From the NCBI RefSeq assembly GCF_902686445.1, contig NC_062219.1:146426057-146490056 (forward strand): a DNA stretch of 64,000 nucleotides, read 5' to 3'. This document shows, one piece after another, positions 10,561-21,566 of the stretch. Both the position numbers and the translations under genes were made by a program. The notes beneath the pieces are model-generated. The model made no database searches. It was not told where the DNA came from and saw only the letters and a program-made list of their open reading frames with translations. The DNA comes from Sciurus carolinensis (Eukaryota > Chordata > Mammalia > Rodentia > Sciuridae). The stretch's first letter is position 1, and each line of letters opens with the position of its first letter.

Positions 10561-12194
10561 TATCAGAGGGGCCTATGTTCTTCTTCCTAGGAATAAGGGA
10601 AGTGGGTTGGGTACAAGGAGAGTGACACAGTTCCTGTCATCCAGGTGTCATTGTCCATGTGTGTGAACTCAAATTAGCACAGAACAGGCATCAGATGAAT
10701 CTCTCAGGTTACACCTGAGAGATCTGGGGAAGGTTAATCAAGGAGTTCCAATTTGAATGGAATCTCAAAGAATTGTAGGATTTTGATGCAGGGAGAGGGA
10801 CTTGGGAGCAACCCAGCTGCTTACAGAAGTAGGTTGGGGGCCAGAGCATGCATCTTATTAAAAATAGGACAAGTGTAACATTTTGGTAGTCAGCAGTTCA
10901 TGCTAACAGGCCTTCAACAGGCAGAGGTGTGCTGAGAGCTGAACTCTGGGACACCCAGGAGCAATGGGGCTGGGCAGGAGTCGGGAGAGCATTGGCAGGC
11001 CATGTCAGGGCTTGGGATTACACATGACAGTAGTCTAAGCTGTGCTGATTGAGGTGGGACTGGACAGGAGAAGACGTGGGCCAAAAGTAAGGCTCTGATA
11101 GACTCCTCTCCTCTGGGTGTTGAGGAGGGAGAAGTCTGTGTGACCCGAGGTTCTGAGACCAGTTGGCTGAAGGAATGGTGGACCAGCCTCCAATATGCAG
11201 AACCCAGGAGAGGACCCTAGACTTGGGCCTCAAGCTGTGAATTCTGACCCCATGTCCATCACCAAGGTCATTCTCTCCTTTTATCTCAGTTCTTATTTCA
11301 CAAACGTCACCACCACCAACCATCACATGTGGTCCTTCAGAGTTACAACAGGACCAGGAGAAGATCAGGCTTTGTGGAGCTTAAAGTTTAGACAGCTTCA
11401 GTGTCTCTTTTAGGAAAAAGAAGACAAAATAGGAACAGAGTGTTGGCAGAGACTTGAGCAAGCAGAAGTCCCGAACTTTCTTCAGATTTAGAATATTCAT
11501 CTTCTGGTAGGCCTGCTTCTAAACACCACATCAACTATTGAGTTCACAGTTGGAGGATTCTTTATTTTTCTCTTGAGAGAAGAATCTTGAAAAGCAGAGG
11601 GACCATGGCCTATATACTACAGGCTGCAATTTTGATATAATGACCCAAAGGCTCCCCTACTCACCTCAGACATTGCAGTGGGCTTTCAGAACTAAAGAGT
11701 CCCAGGGTCTTGTGAGGTGGGAGTGGAATTGCTACCAAAGGGCCACTGGATGTAGGGGGCCAAGAGGAAGATGCAGAATGTGGAACTGACGGAAGACCCA
11801 CAGCAATGATGGCAACTGCAGGGGGTATTAGCAGGGCTGGGAGAGGTGACATAGAGAGAGGGCACAGGAAATCTGAAATGCAGAGGAAACAGGAAGCAAT
11901 TGGGTTCACCTAAACTTGGTCAAGATGATGTTTTCTGCAATCAGGCAGAAGATGAAGCTTGAAATTATGCTTAAATTCAGTTATAAGAATTTTTTAAAAG
12001 GTTCCATTTCTTGCTCACCCAAGTGTAGGGCTTGTACCTGCTCTGTATATCAAAACAATGACTGCCTGTCAAAGGCAGCCATGCTAGGTGCAGGGAAAGA
12101 TGCCTTGAGGTGCCATTTCTGCCTGGGTTCTGGCTTTCTCACTTGAGACTCTTCTGGCTGCCTCAACTGACTTGCTCACTGAACTTCACAGCTG
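10561..12194. other. No confident feature
   Basis: About 1.6 kb without a nameable repeat. The part near 10990-11060 (ggcaggccatgtcagggctt) vaguely recalls antisense L2, but too weakly to call. Overlapping short open frames only. Confidence 0.5.
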
Positions 12195-12281
12195 TGTTTG
12201 AATGCATACTCTATGCCTAGCACTGAGTTGTGTGTTGAAGGAACACAGACCTAGCTGATAAAATTATTTCTCTTCAGGAAA
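12195..12281 (-). repeat. L2 LINE 3' end fragment
   Basis: 'gcatactctatgcctagcactgagttgtgtgttgaaggaacacagacctagc' matches the reversed L2 terminus (...ctatgtgccaggcactgtt...). It ends at the SINE insertion. Confidence 0.6.
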
Positions 12282-12293
12282 CAATCTGGTTGG

Positions 12294-12465
12294 TCTTCCC
12301 CGCCCCTACCCCCAGGGGTGATCTACCACTAAGCTACATCCCCCATCCTTTTCATCTTGAGAAAGGGCTCACTAAATTCCTTAGCCTAGCCATGAACTTG
12401 CAATCCTCCTGCTTCAGCCTCCTGAGTTACTGGGGTTACAGGAGTGCACCACTGCACCTAGCTCA
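12294..12465 (-). repeat. B1-dID SINE with TSD
   Basis: Minus-strand composite SINE: ID part 'gatctaccactaagctacatcccc' and B1 part 'caatcctcctgcttcagcctcctgagttactggggttacaggagtgcacc'. Flanked by the near-perfect duplication caatctggttgg / ccatctggttgg (12282-12293 and 12466-12477). Part of the ID moiety is deleted. Confidence 0.9.
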
Positions 12466-12482
12466 ACCATCTGGTTGGGAAG

Positions 12483-12883
12483 TGTATCAGTCAGCTTTCC
12501 ATCACTATAATGAAATACCTGAGATGGTTAACTTATAAAGAGAAAGGGTTTATTTGAGCTCACAGCTTTGGAGGTTCCAGTCCAAGATCAGACAGACCCA
12601 CTGCTCAGCCTGTGGTAGGTGAACCAGATGGCAATGGTGAAGAATGTCTGGTGCAGCAATCTCTCCCCTCATGGCCAGGAAGTGAAAGAGAATAAGGAAG
12701 ACCAGGGTCCCACAGTCCCCTTCAAGGACATACCTCCAGTGACCCAAAAGTCTCCCAGTAGGCCTCACTTTCTGCAGGTTCTTCACCTCCCAGTAGCACC
12801 AGCCCAGGGATGGTCAACCTTCAACACTAGGAGGTGGGGGATGGGTAGGTAGGCTTTGGTGGACATTCAACATCCAAAGCACA
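12483..12883 (-). mobile_element. MaLR (MT-like) LTR
   Basis: Opens tgtatcagtcagctttccat and 'cactataatgaaatacctgag'. Contains 'cccctcatggccaggaagtgaaagag' and 'cacagtccccttcaaggacatacctcc'. Ends 'tggacattcaacatccaaagcaca'. Same family as 7643-8106, minus orientation. Confidence 0.88.
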
Positions 12884-13133
12884 GTCGGAGGTTAAGACTA
12901 ACACAAGACACAACACTCAGCAGAACAGCGTCAGTGCTGTTGGAATTCAGAAGAGAAGGATGGAATGAACACTACCTGCTTTTCTGAAAGTGCACCTTTG
13001 TGGGAAATGTCTTTGTAATCATCCATCCTGCTCTGTACTTGGAACCTAAGGGTATTCTTGCTAGGATATATGGAAGTCTCCTTGGGAGGATTGTACTTCC
13101 TAGATCTAATCTTATTAGTCTCTGCTTCTTTGC

Positions 13134-13201
13134 AGCATGAGGAATTGAACCCAGGCCTTGTGCCTGCTGGGCGAATGCTCCACACGGATCACACCTCCAG
13201 T
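13134..13201 (-). repeat. ID SINE, diverged
   Basis: 'agcatgaggaattgaacccaggccttgtgcctgctgggcgaatgctccac' is an antisense ID with the B-box complement gaattgaacccagg intact. Confidence 0.8.
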
Positions 13202-13717
13202 CCACTAATCTTCTTTCTTATGGAATGTGCCAGTTCATCTCAGAGATTCACGTGAGAAGTGCCTCATCTCTAACTCCTAAAGTTTTATAGAGCATGGATT
13301 CTTTTGTTTGGAAGAGGAACTTAAATTTTTTATTTCTGTTTATTTGCCTTTGACCAAATAAAAAGTAAATATATTAGAAAATTCTGGTAGCTACTTGTGT
13401 GCTTAAAGAGGCTCTTATTTGTCAGGTTGCTATCCAGTCATCTCCCTCCACAGTTGTCCTAGCTTAACCCTGACCTTCTCCTTCCCCTCCTCTTGTCTCA
13501 TCAGTCTGTGAACTCCTCGAGAGCAAGGACTTTGCCTTCATTACCTTTAATATCCCCGGTGGTCTCTCTAGAAAGTGCAGGTATTTTAAAAAATCACTGT
13601 TGGATACATAATAGTAGTTGGAACAATAAGCAATAGAGTTTCCTGACATGGTAAAAGGGTAAACTCGGACACAAGAGCTGAGGGACACAGCAGTGGCTTG
13701 GTGTGTATTTAGCTCAG
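13202..13717. other. No recognised feature
   Basis: AT-rich then mixed sequence between the ID and the hAT element. No nameable repeat or exon. Confidence 0.55.
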
Positions 13718-14052
13718 GAGTTAGCAGATGTTTTCTCTAAAAGGCCAGATGGTGAATATTTTAGGCCTCTGGGCCATGCTGCCTCTGTCCTGACTATTCA
13801 CCTCTGCCCTTGTGATGTGGAACTCACCATAGATAATATGTAAACAACAGGCATGGCTGTGTTCCAATAAAACTTTATTTACAGACACTGAACTTTGAAT
13901 TTCATATAATTTTCCCATGTCACAAAATACCATCCTTTAGAATTTTTTCTTCAACTATTTAAAACTTTAAAAACTATCATTAGCTTGTAGGCAGTAGAAA
14001 AAACATGAGGTGGGTAGATTTGGCTTGGGGGCCACAGTTTGCCAACCCCTGA
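13718..14052 (+). mobile_element. hAT-Charlie non-autonomous element, near complete
   Basis: Runs from 'agcagatgttttctctaaaaggccagatggtgaatattttaggcc' through gttccaataaaactttattt, an AT-rich middle, and 'ggcttgggggccacagtttgccaacccctg'. Both ends are present and roughly inverted (the opening toward cag...g / c...cctg). Same family as 1291-1490, here keeping the internal AT-rich segment. Non-autonomous, no transposase. Confidence 0.88.
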
Positions 14053-14094
14053 TTTAGAACAATAATTAAAATGTTGCAATTAAAGAAGATTCAC

Positions 14095-14420
14095 ATCAAA
14101 GTTTTTATGTTGGTCAAAAGGACAATGATTGAGTAAATTGTAGGATAATTACTTGTGAAAATCTTTACAGGCAATTAAAATAGTATAAAGACCATGTAGC
14201 AACACAGAAAAATGCTATGATAAATTGCAAGTGGAAAAAGCAGCCTCCAAAATTATGTCTACTCTGATTCTAACTATGTTGAATGAATCTCAAATAAACT
14301 CTGCACAAATTATGTATGCACAGGACTGAAAAGGAAAATGAAAGCTGTTTGATTTGTATGATGTTCGGGCTGTGGATAATTTGTTTTTACTTAAATATGA
14401 GTATCAAGTTTCCTTCTAAT
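14095..14420 (+). mobile_element. L1M LINE 3' UTR fragment
   Basis: 'agaccatgtagcaacacagaaaaatgctatgataaattgcaagtggaaaaagcag' then 'caggactgaaaaggaaaatg' follow the 3' ends of old mammalian L1s. Truncated at both sides. Confidence 0.65.
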
Positions 14421-14554
14421 GCACAGGTTCTATGATGCCATTACCATGGACACTTAGCTCAAATTATTCATCAGGAAAATCCCTTTACAGACAAGAAAAG
14501 AAGAGGAGATAAGTTAGGTTGTTGAGAGACTGGGAGAGTTTTGGGTGTGTTTCA

Positions 14555-14790
14555 GTTAACACGCGCTGTGTAACAAACAACCCCACACTTAGCATCCCGA
14601 AACAATACCATTCTGTATACTATGCTCATAGATCCTTTGGTTAAGAAGTTCTACCAGGACCTAGGGGCAGTGTCTACCTTAGCATAGCAGTGGCCCTAGC
14701 TGGGAAGACCTAAGGACTTGAATGCTGGTACTGGAGGATTTAACTCTGGGATGACTTCTCTCCTTGTACTGGCACCTGGGCAGGCATAAC
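14555..14790. repeat. Old interspersed repeat, family uncertain
   Basis: 'gctgtgtaacaaacaaccccacacttagcatcccgaaacaatacc' resembles a widespread ancient repeat (consensus 'gtgtaacaaaccaccccaaaacttagtggcttaaaac'). I cannot name the family from memory. Confidence 0.45.
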
Positions 14791-14815
14791 TCCGGGCATG
14801 GTGAATTCATTTCCT

Positions 14816-15248
14816 CCAGTTGTCATAATAAAGCGGCACAAGTTGGTGGCTTAGAACAACAGAAATGTGTTTTCTCACTGTTCCGGAGTCTGGAAGTCCG
14901 AGACCCAGGTGTGGCAGGCTTGGTTTCTTCTGACTGCTGTGAGGGAGGAACTGTTTCTCTCCTCTCTCCTGTCTTTCATGGTTTGCTGGCCATTTCGTGT
15001 TCCTTGACTTAGAGAAGCATCACCCTGACCTCTGCTTCATTCCCACATAATGCTCTCCCTGTGTTTATCTGCCTCTGTGTCCAAATTCCCCCTTTTTATA
15101 AGGACACCAGTCCTATTGGATCAGGGCCCATTCCAAGGACCTCTTCTTCACCTGGTCATCTGCCAAAACCCTGTTTTCAAGTAAGGCCACGTTCACAGGG
15201 GCTGGAGATCAGGACTTCAACACTGTGGGAGGGATTCAAATCAACCCA
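14816..15248 (-). mobile_element. MLT1-type LTR
   Basis: Antisense MLT1: 'aaagcggcacaagttggtggcttagaacaacagaaatgtgttttctcac', 'ttataaggacaccagtcctattgga' and terminal 'gggattcaaatcaaccca'. Solo LTR. Confidence 0.88.
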
Positions 15249-15715
15249 TGCCAGCTGAGCCTATGCCACTGTCCACCACAGGGCCTCTGATGGCCTCTCC
15301 ATCTGGCACGCGGCTGGGTCCCCAGAGGAAGCATCCTCCATGCAAGCAGTGTGCGTGAGCCATGTAGCAGCTGTGTGGCCTTTTCTGAACTAGCTTGGGA
15401 GCCATACTCAATTGGTAGAAGCAGTGACAAGGTTGCCCAGACCCAAGGGACAGGCCTCCTCTCTGTGGGGGAAGAATGTAAAAGAATTTGCAGCCATTTT
15501 TCTGAGAACAGATTTCACTTTTTAAGAGCAGTGTTAAGAGAACAGCAAAATTGAGAAGAAGGTACAGAGACTTCCATGTCTGCCTTCCCTACGTGGGCAC
15601 AGCCTCTTCTGTTCTCAACGTTCCCTGCCAGAGGGACACATTTGTCACAACTGACGAAACTACACCAGCACGCCATCATCCCCAGAGTCTGTCGTTGACG
15701 CCAGGGTTCGCGCCT
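15249..15715. other. No recognised feature
   Basis: Moderately GC-rich, no repeat or exon identified. Confidence 0.5.
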
Positions 15716-15785
15716 TGTTTTTCAGTATTGAGGATGATGTAACCCAGGGCCTCACATGCTGGACATGTGCTCCACCCGCGGCTCA
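15716..15785 (-). repeat. ID SINE, strongly diverged
   Basis: 'gtattgaggatgatgtaacccagggcctcacatgctggacatgtgctccacc' is an antisense ID with several substitutions. Confidence 0.75.
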
Positions 15786-16634
15786 CTCTTGGCATTGCAC
15801 ATTTGGAGTGTTTGAACAAACGTACAAGGTCACGCATCCACTCTTGCGGTTTCGTTTAGAGTGATGTCACTAACTAAAACTTCTGTCGGCAGCCATGTTT
15901 TCAAAGCTGCCACAAGTAGGGCTTTTGAACCCGGGGTTCACAGACCCACTGGGAATCCCTACTGGGTTTCTAAAACATCTACAAAACCACAGACGCCATG
16001 TGCTGGGGGATCCCTGTCCTTCCCCTGCAGCTTGGTCCTCGGCTCTCATTCTATGCTCTGACAGGTCTGTGACCTACTAATGATCAGGCAGGACTGGAAT
16101 TCTGGGTCCATCTGCCACTCCCAAGCAGAGCAGGGCATGCTTTCCTCTCCCCAACTCAGGGAAAATGTTCCCTCTCTGTAGCTTGGCATCAGAGGCGGCC
16201 TTTCTCCTTCCCTGAGGCAGCTTCTGCCATCTGCTAAGTGGCATTGGTCTGTGACCCCAGTGTCCTTGGAGCCATTCAGCAGCCTTATAGTGGTCCAGAT
16301 GCTCTGGCTCCTCCGTGGACAGGGATGGGATTGACGAGCAGCCTGATTCTTGCTCCCCAGACCTGGGAGGCTCTGTGACATCCCCAGCTCCTTCCACGGT
16401 GTCACAGGAGAGCCAAGGTCCCCCAGTGCCAGCACCTGTCTTGCCTATCTCCTTCACCAGCTAGCAAATTCCTCTGAGAGGCAACATGTGTTGATGGGGG
16501 CGTTTGGGAAGTGACCCCTAGAACTCAGCCTAGCTCAGCCGCTGACGATTGGTGGGACGTTGGCCCAGGCATTTCCGTAGGGCATAGTGAGGCCTGAGTG
16601 TGAATCGTGGCTTCCCGGGCATGAACTGTGAGGA
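15786..16634. other. No recognised feature
   Basis: Mixed GC sequence. Two overlapping minus-strand frames of 126-129 codons (16046-16457) look like chance openings in GC-rich DNA. The sequence 15905-15990 (gggcttttgaacccggggtt) recalls an old DNA-transposon fragment but is not assigned. Confidence 0.45.
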
Positions 16635-16790
16635 GAGCAGTGGGCATGCTGGGTAATTTAGGGCCAGACTACCTGGGTTGGTATCCTAGGGCATCCTCCG
16701 ATCATCTGTATGAACTTGGGCATGAATTAGCCTCCCAAACCTCAACTGCCTCTTCTGTAAAATGCCTGCTTCATGGGACCCTACCCTCTG
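16635..16790 (+). repeat. MIR SINE
   Basis: 'gcagtgggcatgctgggtaatttagggccagactacctgggttggtatcc', then 'cctcaactgcctcttctgtaaaatgcctgc'. The MIR core is recognisable. Confidence 0.75.
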
Positions 16791-16874
16791 TCCAGGACTC
16801 ACCCCTGCCAGGCTCTGTTGTTCGAGCTCTTTTCCTGCCCACTCCGTTAGTCCTTGGGAGAACCCCTCCTGCAA

Positions 16875-17025
16875 GCTCCTATTATGACCCCATTAATCAA
16901 CAGCGCAACTGAAGCACATGCAGAGATTACTTGCCCTCTGTCACCCCAATGTCCAGGGAAACAGCTGGGATTTGAACCCAGCAGTCTAGTGAAACCACTA
17001 TATTACTAGGCAGCAACCTGGCATA
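16875..17025 (-). repeat. MIR SINE, antisense
   Basis: 'accccattaatcaacagcgcaactgaagcacatgcagag', 'agctgggatttgaacccagcagtctag' and 'ccactatattactagg' follow the reversed MIR. It faces the MIR at 16635-16790. Confidence 0.8.
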
Positions 17026-17074
17026 ATGCACTTAAGTCACTCAGCACACATTAAGAACTGCATAAAATATTCAT

Positions 17075-17434
17075 TGGTATGGCCCCACCAAAATTCTTAT
17101 TCAAATTTAATGTCCCTGGAAAGTTAGTAAGAGGTGATTCAATCGCAAGAGTCTCATGGATGAATTCATCATGAATTCATGGATTAATGGGCTAATGGGT
17201 TATCTCAAGAGTGAATTTTTTATATAAGCCAGTTTGGGTTTGACCTTTGGATATACCCCTCTTTCCACATGATGCCTTACACCTCCTCAGGGTTCTGCTC
17301 CAGCAAAAAGTCTTTCACCAGCAGCAGCTCCTTGACCTTGAATACCCAGCCTCCAGAACTGTGAGCTTAATCAACCTTCATTCTTTATAGATCACCCAGT
17401 CTCTGGCATTTAGAGATAGCAACACAAAACACAC
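17075..17434 (+). mobile_element. MaLR LTR, diverged
   Basis: 'tggtatggccccaccaaaattc', 'atggattaatgggctaatgggttatc', 'acccagcctccagaactgtgagc' and the terminal 'gatagcaacacaaaacaca' follow the MaLR layout. It contains two adjacent 10-bp palindromes atgaattcat at 17160-17169 and 17171-17180. Confidence 0.75.
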
Positions 17435-17439
17435 TCAGG

Positions 17440-17530
17440 CAATAGAAGTAATCCTTCTGAGTCTCACAGCCTCATCTTCAAGGTGGGGATTTTGCCGCCT
17501 AACTCATGGGTAGAGATAACAAACAGAGCA
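17440..17530 (+). repeat. MIR fragment
   Basis: 'ctgagtctcacagcctcatcttcaaggtggggat' matches the MIR core. Short and diverged. Confidence 0.45.
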
Positions 17531-17794
17531 CCGAGCTTTACATGTAAGACCACAACACCTGGTTCTGTTGTCTCTGGTGCTGGCCACATGACAAGTGGCC
17601 ACTGGCCCTGAGGACACAGACTCAGGACCAGCACCTTTCCTTGGTCGTTAAGTCTTTCCTTGGTTGCTAAGTCCATATCTTGGTGTTTTCTAGCTTGTCT
17701 AGTACTTTACTCAAAAAATGTTTCCTTGTTTCTCTAAGAACTCTAGAATTCCCACCAGCCTTGCATAGGCTGCTCTGGAAAACAATACAGATTA
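17531..17794. other. No recognised feature
   Basis: Short gap between MIR fragments with nothing identified. Confidence 0.5.
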
Positions 17795-17930
17795 GAGTTT
17801 CTTTCCTGTTCCGTTTTCTAATCTATAAAACAGGGACAAATAAGAACCACCCTCTGTGGGGGTGAGGAATGAATAAATATATTTGTCTAAAGCCCTGACA
17901 CCTAGGAGATAGGAGCTGCTATCCTCTAGA
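17795..17930 (+). repeat. MIR SINE 3' half
   Basis: 'gttccgttttctaatctataaaacagggacaaat' is the conserved core, followed by 'tgaggaatgaataaatatat' and 'taaagccctgacacctagg'. Confidence 0.72.
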
Positions 17931-18246
17931 AAAATTGTCCAAAGAAGTTTCCAGTAAATGCAGACAGGGCCCTCTTCCCCTGGAGGAGGTCGGATAAAAT
18001 TCATCAGCACTTAAACATCTGTCAGGACCCACTGCTGAAGGGAACCACTGGGGTTTGTGGTCACCTTTTCAGCCACTAATGACCGTGGCACAGCCTAGGT
18101 GTTTGGTGGCCCAGTCAAGGGGCTCCGCCAGCTCTGTGTACAGTAAGCTGGTGAACTACGGTTAGGAGACACTTAATAGCTTCAGCAGCAGGCGAGGGCC
18201 GTTCTGTTCCCCATATCTGAGAAGTGCTGGGAAGGAGGGGAGGGTC

Positions 18247-18440
18247 ATCGATTTGTTGAACGTGTTTATTGGGTCCTGAGCTACTCCAGGCGCTGCAGAT
18301 AGAGGAGGGAATAAAGCAAACTTTCTCCTTCATGGTTTGTATTTTAGTGACAGGAGAGAGACAGTAAGCAAATAAATAAGTGAGACATGAAATAGGTGAA
18401 GGAGGAAGGTCAGAGACGCTAAGAATGATGGATTTAAACA
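18247..18440 (-). mobile_element. L2 LINE 3' end
   Basis: 'gtttattgggtcctgagctactccaggcgctgcagatagaggagggaataaagc' then 'agtgacaggagagagacagtaagcaaataaataagtgagac' is the reversed L2 3' end (caggcactg...gggagacagacaataaacaaataaa). Confidence 0.8.
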
Positions 18441-18448
18441 AGCCGGCC

Positions 18449-18925
18449 TGTTGGTTTCCTAGCGCTGCTGTGACAGATCACTTAGACCTCGAGCTTCAAC
18501 CACACGCATGTATCATCTTCATTTCTGGAGGTCAGAAGTCCTAAAACCAAGGTGTTGGCAGGGCTGTGCTCCTTCCGGAAGGTTTAGGGGAAAATCCATT
18601 TTCTTGAACTTTCCAGCTTGTGCGAGCTGTTGGCATTGCTGGGCTGGCGGCCCTTCTGCCATCCTCAAAGCCAGCCGCGTAGCCTCTCCAGATTTCTCTC
18701 TGGCACTGATTCCATCATGGCATTTGTGTCTTTGACTCAGAAGCTCCTGCATCTCTGTTGTGAACACCCTGTGGTTGCACCAGGCTCGCTGGCTAACCCA
18801 GGATCCCCTCCCTTCTCAAGATCCTCAACTGTAACTGCGAAGTGCCTTGACCGTGGGAGGGACCAAGGCCGCAGGTTCTGGGGCTTATATGTGGACATCT
18901 TCAAGGGCTGTCATTCTACCCACCG
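18449..18925 (-). mobile_element. MLT1-type LTR, diverged
   Basis: 'tgttggtttcctagcgctgctgtgacagatcac', 'tctggaggtcagaagtcctaaaaccaaggtgttggcagggctgtgctcc' and end 'ggacatcttcaagggctgtcattctaccca' follow an antisense MLT1. It lies between L2 pieces at 18247-18440 and 18980-19110, so it may have inserted into one L2 copy. Confidence 0.78.
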
Positions 18926-18979
18926 TGGTGAGGGAGTGAGGAGGGACGTGTGAGAGAGGTGAGGTGGTACCAGGCCAGT

Positions 18980-19110
18980 GAGAGAAAGCCATGCCCCATG
19001 TGCCTGAGGAACAGCAGGGAGGAGCCAGGACGGGGTGAGAAACCCGTGTTGTGAAGGGAGGTGGGACTGTGTCGAGCCTTGTGGGCCACTGTGAGGTTGT
19101 CCTTGCCAAC
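18980..19110 (-). repeat. L2 LINE fragment
   Basis: 'gtgcctgaggaacagcagggaggagcc' and 'gtcgagccttgtgggccactgtgaggttgtcctt' match antisense L2 (gtgttcaaggaacagcaaggaggcc ... tagggccttgtaggccatgg). Confidence 0.65.
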
Positions 19111-19369
19111 CACACCCTGTTTGTAAAAGATGGAAACAGCATAGTCTCATCTGATTGCTCAGCACAGTGACAACCTCAAGGTCCAGGCCTTGACTAACCT
19201 ACCCCAGCTCACCAGGCATTCAGGATTACAGGGCTGGCTTTCAAATGCAAAGCCCTCTGACTGTAAACTCGCCTGGCCTTCCAAGGGGAATGCCTCCCAA
19301 TTAAGCACAGGAGCTCCCAGCGTCAAGGTCACGTCCTTCTGAAGCCTCCGTTCACTCCCCATCTCGGGT

Positions 19370-19562
19370 TAGGTGTCCTCCCATGTGCTCTTACGCCACC
19401 TCCCACATTCCTTCCTGGGAGAGCCCTTTTCCTACTGCATATAACTTCCTGGTTTGGGGTCTGTGTCTCACCCACAAGCTAGGACCATGCGCTGCCTTTC
19501 TGTATGTATTCTTCCACAGAGCACATAGTTTGCACTCCGTGTTGATAGAATGAATGAATGAA
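19370..19562 (+). repeat. L2 LINE 3' end, sense
   Basis: Degenerate 'ctttctgtatgtattcttccacagagcacatagtttgcactccgtgttgatagaatgaatgaatg' follows the L2 terminus and its (GAAT)n tail. Confidence 0.6.
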
Positions 19563-19654
19563 ATCAGGAGACAGGTGAAGAACCTACCTCAACCAGCTAA
19601 CAGGTAAGAAATGCAAAAGACCATGAAGAACACTCAGCATAAAAAAGGACACAC

Positions 19655-19655
<1 letters not shown>

Positions 19656-19693
<38 letters not shown>
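19656..19693. repeat. (CA)n microsatellite
   Basis: About 38 bp of CA dinucleotide repeat. Confidence 0.97.
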
Positions 19694-19697
<4 letters not shown>

Positions 19698-20769
19698 TGC
19701 ACACCTCTGCTCTCAGCACAGGGTTCCCTGCTACACAAAGTGAAGGGAGGGAGTCCCTAAGGGCAGGATGTCCCTAGCAGCAGGAAGCATCCCTCTTAGC
19801 CATGAGGAGCATCCACTGTGCATTTAGATCAGAAGAGGGATAGAAGCTTCTGGATCCTTTGGTGTCCTCAGTTTCTGTGCCCGCTCCTCTCACCTTGTCC
19901 TGGAGCAACATCAAACCCAAAGCCCAAGAGGTGACATAACCAAGTGACAGGCAGCAATTCCTCTCAGGAGGGTGAGGAACAGCACAAAAGCACCTCAGAA
20001 GCCCAACCTCAGGCATCCATGGTCCCCTGTCCCTGTGCTGCTTGTCATGAAGTTGGTGGGGCGTGAGAGCAGGCATGCCTTGCGTAGAGAGGTTTTCTTC
20101 TGAGGCCCGTGGGAAGGCTGGCCCTGTTCAGGGGTGTTCTGACTCTGAGTCCAAGGATATGTTTTGGGATGATTTAGTCTTTCCAAAAACGCTGGTAAAG
20201 GGGACTGCCACCATAAGGCACAGATGTCTGGAGCTGGAAAAATCCTGCTGGAGGCGGAATCTTGGGGCAGAGGGTGAAAGTTCCGGAGCAAACTGAGCAT
20301 TGTATAATGAGGCACTAAGTCAATCCCCACTCACAAGGCGTAAGTTTTCACAAGGGAATCCATGGCTGACAGGGCATCAGGGCCACTGGGTTTCCATGGG
20401 GCTTGTAAGGAAGTGATATTAAATGAGAAGAGGTGACAGTGGAGGAGGGAAGAGACCAAGTGGAGGGAAAAAGAAAATAGAGTGAGGGATAAAAGAGAAT
20501 GAATGTTAGAGACAGTAACAGAAGACGGAATAGAAGAAAAGTTTGACCCTCTACTTTTCCCAAACCTTTTTTTTTTTTTTAAGCACAGTATGTGTATTTC
20601 CAAAAGATAGCATTATCTGGGGGATTAATTTAAAACAACAAGGAAGCAGCCTGACATCCCATAAAGCAGTCCAATTCTCTAAGCCATTGTAACAGGTAGA
20701 GTGGGGCCTACCTGATCCCAGATGAGGTTGTTGGGCTGGAAAGACAAAACCTTTTGCCACAATAGCAAT
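19694..20769. other. No recognised feature; T14 run
   Basis: Unique-looking sequence with a T homopolymer at 20567-20580 and a purine-rich segment near 20410-20540. No exon or named repeat. Confidence 0.5.
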
Positions 20770-21325
20770 AGGACTTGCTATACACCAGGCATTGCGTTAG
20801 GCTCTGGAGGTGCATATGATGATGATCAGGAAGAGCCGGGACCTGCCTTCACAGAAGTCACCTGTCAGAGCTCAGGACACATGTTAAAGAACCCCTTAAG
20901 GTTTTAAAGGGAGAGGTGTTGTGTTTATAATTATGTTTTACTAAGCTTGCTCTTGCTGTGCCATGGAAAATGTGTCAGAAGAGGGCAAGAGTAGATGCAG
21001 AGAGGCCCTTTGGGAGGCTATTGCCGTAATTAGGTGAGGGATGATGGAGGCAATGAGAGAGAGAAGTGATGGAATCAAAGGACACTTAGGGGCAGACCTG
21101 GCAGACCTGGGTGTGGATCAGAAATGGAGCAGGGGCGTTACGCCTATTTTCAGTGGGGAGAAGGCATGCAATTTATTTTCTCTTTTTTTCTTTTTTTGCA
21201 TTTACAGAAATAGAGAAACTTAGAAGAGAAGCGGTCAATTTGGAAAACTGAACTGTTTCAGTTGTGTTGAGGGATATTATAGATAGGCTTACCTGGCCTC
21301 TTTCTCATGGTCCATCCTATACTAG
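20770..21325 (-). mobile_element. L2 LINE, 3' part
   Basis: 'ctatacaccaggcattgcgttaggctctggaggtgcatatgat' is the reversed 3' end. 'ttgggaggctattgccgtaattaggtgagggatgatggaggc' is antisense ORF2. The match fades after 21175 into weakly L2-like sequence up to the polypurine tract. Confidence 0.68.
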
Positions 21326-21329
21326 AGTC

Positions 21330-21413
<84 letters not shown>

Positions 21414-21566
21414 AGAAGAAGAAGAAGAAGAAGAAGAAGAAGAAGAAGAAGAAGAAGAAGAAGAAAAGGAAGGAAGGAAAGAAAGGAGGGAGGGAGGGAA
21501 GGAGGGAAGGAAGGAAGGAAGGAAGGAAGGAAAGAAAGAAAAGAAAAAAAAGAAAGAAAGAAAGAA
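21330..21566. repeat. 237-bp polypurine compound microsatellite
   Basis: Every plus-strand base from 21330 to 21566 is A or G. Order: (GA)n to 21380, interrupted GAA, a pure (GAA)25 block at 21391-21465, then GGAA/GGGA/GAAA repeats to 21566, ended by the first C at 21567. Long homopurine mirror-repeat DNA of this type can form intramolecular triplex (H-DNA). Apparent open frames across it (poly-Arg or poly-Glu) are artefacts. Confidence 0.98.
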
